A DNA stretch of 64,000 bases from Bedellia somnulentella. Lineage: Eukaryota > Arthropoda > Insecta > Lepidoptera > Bedelliidae. A program made the position numbers and the translations under genes. The stretch lies in NCBI GenBank assembly GCA_963576735.1, contig OY755181.1, positions 17,993,261-18,057,260 of the forward strand. The letters are read 5' to 3'. Position 1 is the stretch's first letter, and each line of letters opens with the position of its first letter. A model generated the notes under the pieces. It had not been told where the DNA came from. It did not search any database and saw nothing but the letters and a program-made list of their open reading frames with translations. Shown here piece after piece: positions 47,701-59,700 of the stretch.

Positions 47701-50700
47701 AAACAGTATTGATTCCATAATAAATGAAATAATTGATGAAGAAACATTAAATATTCAAGCTACTAAAGAATCAGACAGCACGCGAAAAAAAATTGAAGCC
47801 ACTAACAAATTTGACTCGCAAATAATAATTACTCAAAACATAAGTAATACGGTCGACCGTAATATTTACAATTTTGATGATATTGCAGAATTTTTATGAT
47901 ATTATGTAAGGAAGTTGTAGAAGTTTAAAATGTTATATTTTTTAATTTTTTAAAGTATTTGTAAACAATGACATTAAAAATTACTCAACCGAAAATTTAG
48001 TTTATATCGTGGTATGCAACAGATTTCAAAGTGTTTGATGCTGAAACCAATTTTAAGACTATGAATTTAGTTTTTCAATCATTGACCCACTTAGCAACTG
48101 CGTATAGATGGCGTTCTATTTAAATAAATTTGAGCTTATTGAAAGCTTTAGTGACGCGCTGCTAATATAAACAATTTTAAAATCATTACTGTGATGATTT
48201 ATTTTGTTCGCTGGCAATATTAAAAACAGTTTTGTAAATATGTGGTGTTATGATGAAACATAAATGTATAATTATATTTTACGTTCTTTTATTAATTCTG
48301 GTTGCTATAAAATTATCAACGTAAAATTGGCTTTCATATTTAATATCATGGCATTACGCCTAGGAGGCTAGAGCTCAGGAAATATATTTATTCTTGAGGT
48401 ATAGCGGTCGTGAATCGTTCAAAATATTAGGGTTGTTGATGCAGTAAAATGTATGAACGGTATTTTAATGTATGTTAATGGTATGATATGGTATATATGG
48501 TTTGCGGTATCCAATACAGTTAGTTTATCCGGGAACAAGATTTGTCGTAGTATGTGATATCAAAGAGAATTTATAACTTTTAGATATTCAGAACTTAAAC
48601 TCAAGAGTATTGTTATACAACGACATATAACAATACAGTGTGCAATTGAAAAAAAGAGCTGAGCGATATGTTCGACTCGACTGAACTATCTTTATTGCAA
48701 ATTATTTTATGAATTATTATGAAAATTTAGTTTTTTATTTTTTTTTATTCTGAGTGCGTACTTCTTAATTTTTTTTTCAACTAAAACAATATATATCATA
48801 GTTTTGATCAGTCTGAAAATTTTTATCAAGATCGGTCAAGCAGTTCAGGAGGAGTAGCGTTCCGAAGAAGCGGCGGAAGTGAGCGTATGAGTTTCTCTAT
48901 GGTAAGTCTATGGAAAAGTTTTTGGCAATTTTTTTTTCACTCAAACCTGAAGGTACTTTGTGGCTATCAGCCTGTGAATATTGGTTAAGATCTGTCAAGC
49001 GGTTCCGGAGGAGTAGCGTTCCATGGAAACGGCTAACCCGCGTATAACAATATGTATATTATTGTTTATTGCTCTTTCCAGGATTTACATACGATATACA
49101 AGTAGTCGTAGTAGAAAAACAGGATGTTGATAATTCGAGGACTTTAATAGTTCTTCAGGAACACGTTATGTTTACGCGTAGCTTGCCATGTTTTGAACGT
49201 TTCTTTGAAACATTGTAACCATCTTTCAAACATAGATATTCTCTTGAAATATGCTGTTTTTTGTGTTACACCAATAGTCATTATACACAAATAAGTAATA
49301 GCAATTTTCATATTTAATTACTTATTTATATTCCACCGATCACACCGTAAATTACTACCACAGATTATAATTATAATACTATACTAGTTTACTACCAATT
49401 TTGTTCGTTTTCGGTTTGTTGGATATGTGGTTCTAGGAGAACTATTTCTAGCACAACTAGTATTACTAGAAGAACATAGCGAATTATTGATTGATTCTGC
49501 TACTTTGGATATCAAATGATAGTAATTAACTGTTAAGTTGTGCCCTCCACATTCTTGAAATAGGGATGATGATTATCGTAACTTATATTTTACGACATAC
49601 ATCTCTAAAGATTTTGAACATAACATGACATTATGTCTTCATATTCAAAGTACCCAATTTTTGTCTGCGTAGTGTGACACTTGAAAAAAGATTGATGTCT
49701 TTTGTACGAATTTAAGACTGGCATATCTACTTACTTACTTATACTCACGCCCATTGTTCCCATTGGGGTAGGCAGAGACTATCGATCGCCACTTTGTACG
49801 ATCCAGGCAAATCACTCTTGCTTCTGTTACATTCATCATTCTTCTCATACATGCTCTTTTATTCTTCATACTTCGGACGCCGGCCTTTTTGAGCACACAC
49901 TCTATTTGGTCCAGGTGTGTCCTCCGTGGTCGTCCTCTACTCACATTACCTTCCACGTTGGCTCTATAGATCTCTTTCACCAATTTACTGTCATTCATCC
50001 TCTCTATGTGCCCAAACCACCTTAACATTCCTTTGCACATTCCTTGCTTAACATTCTTTTCCTTGCACACTACGTCATCTTTCACACCTAAACGTTCACG
50101 AATTACACTATTTCTCACTCTGTCGCACAACCTTACATTACATATACTTCTGAGGGAACTCATTTCCACTGCATTCACTCTACTTTCATGCCTCTTTTGC
50201 CATGCCCAACATTCACTACCATACATCAGCGTAGGAACCAGTACAGCATTGTGAACTGCCATTCGCGCCTTTTCAGACAGGAACTGGCTCGACATTAGAC
50301 TGTTTATGGCTCCATTTACCGCATTTCCCTTTTTTACTCTCCTTTCAATATCTTCCTCGCATTTTCCGTCCCTTGTAAACAAACTTCCCAGATATACAAA
50401 CTCTTTCACTTGTTCCACTTTCTTGCCACCTATTGTAATCTCACATTCTGTCATACTTTCCTGTCTCTGGAAAACCATTGTCTTGGTTTTGTCCACATTC
50501 ACTCGCATGCCCTTTCTTTCAAAAGACTTACACGCAATATTCACCATCTCTTGCAACTCATTTACCGTTGATGCAAGTAATACTTGATCGTCAGCGTATA
50601 AGAGGCATTTAATGATGAATCCTCCCATTCTCAGACCATAATCACTTTCGCGTAGTTCTTTCAAACAGTCATCTATGAACAGATTGGAAAGCCACGGAGA

Positions 50701-53700
50701 AGCTACACAACCCTGACGTACACCCCTAGAGATTTCAAACCAGTCCGTGTTTTCTCCGTTTATTCTTACACATGCACTGGAACCCTCATAGAGTGACTCC
50801 AATGCACGTATAAGTTGGCTCCCCAAACCGAACTTAAACAACACCTCCCACAAATTCTTTCTTACTACCCTATCATACGCCTTCTCCAGATCAATGAAGG
50901 TGCAATACACTTTTTGGTTCTTTGCTAAGAACTTTTCTGTGATGCACCTTAAGGAGAAGATTTGATCCATACATCCCATTCCCTTTCTAAACCCTGCTTG
51001 CACATCCCAGATTTTCTGATCAGTTTCTTTCATCACTCTTTCAATCAATACCTTAGCATACAATTTACCGACAACACTAAGTAGGCTAATACCACGGTAG
51101 TTTTTTGCTACCTGGCGTGACCCTTTCCCTTTATATAGGGGCACTATCACCGCTCTGCACCAATCATTTGGTACTTTGCCAAGTGCCCAACACTTTCGAA
51201 AAAGGAAGAACAGCCAAGAAGCCACTAACCCTTTACCAGCCCTTAGCATTTCGATATTAACTCTATCATACCCTGCCGCTTTCCCTAATTTCATACATTT
51301 CATCGCTTTTACAATTTCTTCCATACTTATCATACTTTCACACACATAACCCAACACTTCGTTACAATTAATATTAATATCAATTGCTGAAGTAGTGGGG
51401 TCATCCTCTTTTTCAAAGAGACCCTCGAAATAATCCTTCCATACCCTTTTTATTCTAATTCCATCAGTCATTAATTCACCTTTTTCATCCTTCATCACAT
51501 TTGTACTGGTGTTTTGTGAAACTCCCCTTTCACGTCTGATATATTTCCAAAACAATTTTTGGTTGTTTTGGAAATTATTGGAGAGTTTCTTTTCACTCCA
51601 TTCTTTCAGATCTCGCTTTTTCTGCTCTATTTTATTTTTAACCATTTTCTTTATTCTCTTATATTCATCTTCAAATCTCTCAACTTCATCATCATTTATA
51701 CACAGATTCATCCGTTTACTAGCTTTGATTGCTAGTAAATCGAGCCAAGCTTTCTTCTTTTCATTCACTGCATCTTTCACATTTTTATCCCACCAACTAG
51801 ATGATGGTCTAATTTTCCTTTTGCTCACTCCACAAACTTCCGTCGCACATTCAACTAACGTAGATTTGAGCACACTCCATACATCTTCAATTTCCATTTC
51901 ATCCGTCATTTCTACGCAACTCAGTCTTTCATCCAATTTCTTAACATATTCATCTCCTATTTTTTCATCTTCTACTAAATTTTCTACTCTTATTCTCGAA
52001 GGTTCAGTAGTTGGCACTCTAGTCCTATGACGCCACCGTTTGAACAGACCCCTTACTCGTGACACGACGAGGAAATGGTCCGTTCCCACGTTGACACCTC
52101 TATAGACTCTAGTGTCAACCACTTTTGATTTCAGTCTTTCATCCACAATCACAAAATCTATCATACTTCTCTCGCTACCTCGTTGCCTTGTATACATGTG
52201 GATATCTTTGTGTTCAAACAATGTGTTAGTAACACAAAGATCCCTCTCCAAACATACTTCAATCAATTTTTCCCCATTTTCATTCACTCTCTGATCCCCA
52301 TATTTTCCTAATACTCGTTCACATCCGTTGCGTTTCACACCAACCCAGCCATTAAAATCCCCTAACATAATTATCCTTTCATTCAAATCACACCCATTCA
52401 CTACATCACCTAATAAATTCCAAAACTCTTCCCTCTGAGTTAGTGCTTTCGACATATCCGGCGCATAGACGCATATTATGCGTAACCGGATCAAACCCAC
52501 TTTCAACTTAACCCAGAGGAGCCTTGGACTCACACACTCATGCTCTGACATACATTGAACCATCCTTTCAGACATAAAAAGTCCCACTCCTTGGCAAGCT
52601 CTGATATCTACTTGTACAAAAATCAGGGAAGAGGGTTTTCCCACGATGTAGAGCTGTTTGTCCAATTTTGCTAAGGTATCCACAACTTTGCTCTGTCAAG
52701 ACGCTTTTCAGTAACCGACAATCAGTCGATGTGAAGCTGCTTATGCCACAGATGTTCAGTAGCAAATCATCAGCTTGAATCTCATGATGGGGAGTCTGCA
52801 TCGAAAGCTTTGCTTTTTCAATTAAGCTACGAACATTGTTATTGATTTGAAAGAATTTTATAATATATGCGATAATGCTTATGTAAATTCAAAAGTTAAT
52901 TTTTCAAATTTAAAGCCTAACTTAAATTAAAGGCAATAAAAACTTTATAGGCGCTCCTGCTCAAATTTTATTTACACATAAATTGCAAACGTCGTTAGCT
53001 TTAACATTGATTGGATAATTTTACTTTCATTTTCTAAGACGAGATTGGGTGAATGCCAACCACATTAAATAGACGGACTTCAGTAGTGTCAATTAAATTT
53101 AAAAAACAACAAATTTGTAATTTAACGTCGTGTTTTATTAATGACATCTAAATTATTGGTCGTTTTGAAGAAAAAGACAATTTACAGTCTACTGATTCAA
53201 ATCATGTTAGCGTAATGAATGAATGAAAATACATTTATTTCTATTAACTGCGACACAAAACGAACATACATTTAAAATTTACAAAATAAGTTGCAGAAAA
53301 CTGAAAAAGGGTACGGCTCAGCATAGTGCCTGCCCTATAAAGTGCAGACGCTGTTATTCTGCCGCTCCCTTTGTCGACACAACTGTTCTTAACATTTTTG
53401 AGATTCAAATATTTAAATTATATAAAAGAAAAAACATAAATTAGTTACAACAAGAAATATCTTAGTAAGTAAGCTATAGTGAAAATATAAATAGTATTAA
53501 TTTGTGATATTATTGAAATGGTAAAATAGATTAAATATAGTTATATACATATAAATATAGTAAATAAATTAAATTAACCGCTGGGTTATTCCAACACGAT
53601 AAAACCAATAGTTTTTCTGAAATATAATAAACCTATATTTATATGAACATGCAATGAAAAAATTTTTATTAGTAATACTCATAATTGACTTTTGGGAGAA

Positions 53701-56700
53701 ACCTCGACTATCATAACAATTTTTGCTTATCAAGTAATATTTTTTTAAATTGAGTTTTGAAAGAGATTTTGGAAATGGGACATTTAAGGGGTGGAGGAAG
53801 ATTGTTCCAGCATTTTGTTGCCTGGTAGCGGAAGCTTCCCTCAAAAGCCCTAGTTTTGTGAAACGGTGTTACCAAAGTCATTGAATAAAGACTCCTCGAG
53901 TTAAATGTATAGGATGGCCAGTATAACTTACTATACAAGTATTCCGGTCGCTTAAACTTAATGACTTGGTGGACTAAGCTAGCCAGATGAAGTTGCCTCC
54001 TAGAATCCATATTAAGTAGGCCCTCTCTATTCAATTTAGGAGTAATATGAGATCTTGGTGGTATTTTGTAGCAGAATCTTATGCAGGCATTTTGTACTCT
54101 TTGAATCAACCGTTTTGATGTAGATAAAAGACAAGGACCCAGAACTATGCTGCCATAGTTCAATTTAGATAAAATTAGAGCCTCACACAGCAATAAACGC
54201 ACTTCCTCGGAGAGCAGGTGACGGATTTTGTAGAGTACTTTAATACGGAACATACAACTCTTTGCAACATTGATTATGTGGTCCTCAAAACGTAATCCAG
54301 AATCCACAAGAATGCCAAGAACTCTGGCCAGTGACACCTGCTCGACCTTTGTCCCATTTATAGTTATACAAGGTTTGGAAGACAAAACGGACGCAACTTG
54401 TTTTTTCGAACCCAGCACCATAAACTTAGACTTACTAGGGTTTAACAACAAAGCATTCCGGGATGCCCAAAGTGCTATATTTTCGAGGTCAGAGTTTAGT
54501 TTTGCTAAAGATGGATTTATTTGGCAAGGATTTAAGTGCATATATATTTGAACATCATCAGCGTACAAATGAAATTGTGAATGCTTTATTTGTTTAACAA
54601 TGTCTGCCGTATATAACACAAACAAAATCGGTCCCAATATCGATCCCTGTGGCACGCCCCTAGAAACAGGTTTAACTGCAGAACTATTTGCACCATTTGC
54701 CAATTTAGTACGCACTATTTGTGACCTGTCAGTTAGGTAACTTCTAAACCAGGCTATGGTGTCAGAGTGGAAACCATAGTATCGCAGCTTGGAAAGGAGA
54801 AGTGGAAGACTTATACAATCAAAAGCGCGTGAAAAATCGAGCAAAGTCAGAACCGTTGCCGTGCCTTTATCTTGTGCCGCTAAAATATTGTCAATTACGT
54901 CTAACAGTGCTGTTGTAGTACTTACACCCTTGCGAAAACCTGACTGCTTTGCAGGTAAGATACCATTCAATTCCAAAAAATCTGACAGCTGCCAAAAAAC
55001 GATACGTTCGAGCACCTTTGACAAGCAGGGTAGTAAACTGATCGGTCTTAAATCCTTTAAATTGTTTGGTGATGGATTTTTCGGAAAAGGGGTAATAATA
55101 GCCGTTTTCCAGCACTCAGGGAATGTTAAAGAAGATATCGAAAAATTTATTAAGTAGGTTATGTAAAAAAGTGCATGAGGTAAGGTAAGTAAAATCATAT
55201 TTAAATTAATATTATCAACACCCTGAGCATCCGAATCAATTGACAATATAGCCTTTGCAACCTGAGATTCATCTACTGTTTTCAACTTGAATATCGCATT
55301 ACCAAATCGTTTAGATTCAAAATATGAAAATTCTGACATTGGTACAAAATCAGGACACGGCAGATTCAAAAGATAATTATTTATCAAATCAGGATCACTA
55401 AGATGAGGGGGCAATTTGTCAGTATCCATAGTATCGTCTAGAATGTTAGATTTAAGGTTCTTCCATAGTCTTTTCGAGTCTTTAGTACAAGAATTAATCT
55501 TTTGTTTAAAATATGCCCGTTTTTCACTGTCCATTGTAATCTCTACTTGTTTCTTCAGAGTTTTGTAGTATTCTTTATCTTTATCGAGGTGAGATGATCG
55601 GTAGTTTTCTAATGCTTTATTTTTAAAATGAATAAGTACTTTAGTATTTTCTGAAATCCAAGGCATGGGTTTTTGTTTGATAAATACCGTTCTTAGGGGC
55701 GCATGCCTATCGCAAATATCTAAAATATAAGTATTGAGTAACGCCACCATATCATTAACAGAAGTTTTGTTTAGCATATTCTGCCAATCATATAATTGTA
55801 TTTCCGCGTCGACGGCAGCGAGATCAACGGACCTCATAGGTCTACATTGTATGCATGTCGGCTTGAATCTTTCTTTTTTTATATTAAATGTTGTATGTAT
55901 CATAGAATGGCCGATCAATCCCGTGACACCACAAACTGTGACACTATTTACAGCAGCGTCTGTACAAACAAGGTCAATTAAAGTATTAGTATGATGGGTG
56001 AAGTGCGTAGGCTTGTTTACCACTTGACGCAGACCTGCACATTGTAAAAAGGTATCGAACTTACGATAACTACTGCTGTTAGTATCTAGTTGATTTATAT
56101 TAAAATCTCCTAACAGAATAACCTTATCAAAATGCGTCAGTGAGCACAACGACTCCGTGATGGCATCCAAAAAATCGTCAACAAGCTGCCACTGCGGGCG
56201 ATAAGCCGTTCCAATAACTAGTCTCAGCCCATTGACTGTTACACGAAGCCACCACTGTTCGACGGGGGACTCGGGGTGCTGCAATGTTCTGGCTGTGATG
56301 CCATTTCTTATGTAATAAGCCAGACCACCTCCGCGGCCACGAAGGATATCCTTTGATCGAGGGAGCATTTTAAATTTATATGAAGGAATTTTTGGTGCTA
56401 GATTTTCACAACCATGCTTTAGCCAAGATTCATTAATTGTAAGTACATCAGGTTTATATTGTAAAACCGCCTGAACAAATTCATCACCACAGGTGTTTAA
56501 TGATTGAGCGTTATATAAACTAACAGTAAATAAACAATTTTTAGCAATCATTTTAAAAAATATTTTGATATGTTTTCATATAAATCACTCTTTTGCTCAC
56601 CAATAGTAGAAAATGAATAGGAATAGGCGATTAATGTATTATTAAAGTTTAAAAACCGAAGGGATATCACGTTTAGAACATCAGTTAAACATAGTTTTTT

Positions 56701-59700
56701 AAAGATTATATATTTATAAAATATTAAATAGATGTTATCGTGTGTTTGTAATAATAAAATACTGATAATATAAGTAATTAAAATATTAACTAAATATTTT
56801 ATCTTTGTTAGTTTAAAATATAATATGTTGTAATATAACTTACTTACTTTTTTACAATACCAGAATTCATTGCACAGCAAAATTTTTGAATTTGAGCTAT
56901 AAAATATTAAAACTACGTAATACAAGTTTAACTCAAAGTTACAAGCACGCGTAATAGTTAACACTGCCAATTCAGGCGTCTCAAAAAATACAATAATATT
57001 ATAAGTGAATCCTAGTGAGACAGTGTATATGATTCGTTGTTTATTAGGAACGAAACGTATTCAATGTCTCTTTGAGTTCGTTACGAATACAGTCTAAATC
57101 ACTGATTGAGCTGATACGGTAGATACGGCTATTCTCGGTTTTTCTAATTAAGATTTGTCCATATCTTTTCCAAGTAAATTTGAAGTTACATTCCTTTGCA
57201 AATGATCGTGTCATTCCAAATAGGCGGCGATCGGAGGGTATCATGTGCTCGTTCACATAGAACGACCGCGCAGGTCCGGGTATACCAATCAGATCAGTGG
57301 TAAGATTTCGACGCACACGCGCTGCTCGTACCAAGGCTTCTCGAGGTGCTCGTCTAGTTAGCCTTAACACTATGGGGCGCGGACGAACCTCACTCCCTGC
57401 CTCCCCTGGCTGTCGGCGGCCCACTCGAAAAACGTGAACTACATCCCTCGAGTCCAATTCTACGTTTAACACTGTAGATATCACGCCAATCATGTGGTCA
57501 AGATTTTCACCTTTTTGTTCGGGCACTCCAGTGATTTCAACGTCGTTTAGAACTTGTGATCGATCCCGCTGGATAAGTTCAGAGCGCAGCTGCTTCACCT
57601 CATTTCTCAGAACTTCAACTTCAGCCTCATAATTTTCCAGTCGTTCTAGCTTAATCTTTATGTCCGATAGCTCAGTTCTGAATCCGCACATTTCCTCACG
57701 GCACAAACGCATTGAGTCATTCAATGCTTTAATACCCGAATTCAGTTCACTAAACATATTTTTGAATTGATGCATTGATTGAGTTAATATTGAGTCTTCC
57801 TCCATAGATTGCGGGATAGGAACCGATTCACCATTATCATTAAAAGAAGGAGACTGTAAGCCATATACTGAAGTATCGATATGACTGCGCATACGATTAT
57901 TGGTATTCACATTTGATTTTAACTCGTCGTGCACGAATTCATCACACGACATCATAGACATATTCATGTTTGTCCCCGCTGCCAACCCCCGGCGCACCGG
58001 AGTATCATCATTAGTACCGCGCGAGGCGGGGTAATTGCAAGTTGGGCATAGCCAATTTTTTTTTAATTCGTTTTGATGTGCACTAAAATAAGCCGTTGTG
58101 ATATTGAGGCATAAATAGTGGTACAAACCATGACATTTTGTACAAGCTAGGGACTCGGCGAGGTATTTGACGGATCCGTTGCACGACATACACTTCATTA
58201 TTAAAGTTTAAAAGTAGTCGGTTTAAATTTGTGATAATAAGTTTATGTGGGTAGGATAAAAATATCATACAAGACCAAGTTGTCGCATGACAAAGGAACG
58301 TCACTCGTAACAATATTGGTCACTGACCTGTACGATCGGGTGTCTTCGGCTGTGAATCGTGTATTGTCGGCACCTGCGTAGTCGCTGTATAGCGCGTCAA
58401 GGTTGCTTCGTGACGTAACACGCCGCTTGAAGTCAATGACCTTTTTGGTTCGTATCACTTCGGTATGCTTCGGTTATCTCCGGTGTGGTTCGTTCTTAAC
58501 AACTCGATGTGTCGTGGGTCAGTTTCACAAAATAATTTATGGAATAAATCGGATTTTTCCTTAATATTCGTAAAGTGATTTAAAATCTGGTTTCACTATA
58601 TTAGGGCTATCTGTTTTAGCTTTCAAACGATATGAAATAATACCCAAAAAGTTAAATAAAAACTATTATTTACTAAATAAATCTACGGAGTGAAAAGATA
58701 TACGTGTGGCTTTAAGTAAGAACAGCGGTCGAAAAGCGTAACACTAACTAGAATCAAATATGTAGGCAACAACATACACATATATACATACATATAGTCA
58801 CGGCTATAAATCCCTTGAAGAGGTAGAAAGAGCTAGAGAATTAGAAATTCCTCAGCTACTTTTGGAAGTTGCGTGGGGAAATGTTGGTGAAATAAAGGTT
58901 GTTGATGATGGGTCTCCAACCACATCGCCCAAAAACCCCTTAAAAGCCCCAATACGTACTCGCCTCTTACGTACACTCACCGGAAGAAATGGGGTAGGCA
59001 ACAAAATATATGCTTTTGATAAAAGTTTTTTTGGGTTATTTATTAGACACTAAAAATGGTTATTCTTATATTACTTGTAGTATAATAATATGCATCCAGC
59101 AGGCTAGAGGTAAACTTACCAGCTTCACTGAAGAACGCAGAATGCCGGCTTGGACTAGAAGGTACTGATGCTGAGGCTGATGTGAGGAAAGCTCTCTTCA
59201 CCTTGCTCCACTTGGAAGCTCGGGGAGGGCGCTGGAGCAGCGGGCGAGCTGACAACTCCAACGATCTTTGTTTCCGGAGAATCGGGTGGGACGGCTCTGA
59301 TTCTAGATTTGTGCAAAATAGAAAATGTGAGATAAATTATGCTGGGATAAGCCTTAATTTTTTTTAATTACTTTTTTAGTTTAAAGTTGATTCTTTTAGT
59401 TTCAAATCTTACTTCTAAATCTAGGGAATGACACAAAATGGTTAGGAAATAAATCCCCTCGTTGCTTGGTGTAATAGTACCTAATTAGAATGTTTTTGTT
59501 CATGAAAACCCCATGTTCTGTATTTATTTATTAGTAATAGTACCTACCCTATGAAGTAATGCTTTCTTTTGGGGGTGCTATATATTGCAAAAATACAATG
59601 ACACTCAGGCAAGACCTGTGTGAATATGGCAGCCAAAACTGGCAGCCATTATAATACGACCAAATTAAGAAGTCAAAAAGTCTATGCTAATTTTTAAGTG

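Larger units (their letters stand above)
53214..58530 (-). mobile_element. CR1-like LINE, apparently complete
   Basis: About 5.3 kb: GC-richer 5' leader (about 58199-58530), ORF1 (57044-58198), inter-ORF region, ORF2 (53711-56551), 3' untranslated part and a CATT-type repeat tail at 53214-53228. Both main ORFs are open, so the copy may be competent. Same strand as the host gene whose intron it occupies. Confidence 0.85.
39434..59119. other. 19.7 kb intron of the large gene, with nested genes and LINEs
   Basis: Donor GCTG|GTAAGTTT at 59120 and acceptor ATACAG|AAGGGC at 39433, in phase. It contains the opposite-strand helical gene(s) at 40.8-47.9 kb, an RTE and a CR1-like LINE on the same strand as the host gene, and many SINEs. 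It makes up about two thirds of the gene's extent in the window. Confidence 0.75.

Noticed and set aside
51509..52030. Plus-strand 173-codon Ser/Phe-rich frame
   Set aside because: Antisense shadow of the RTE open reading frame.
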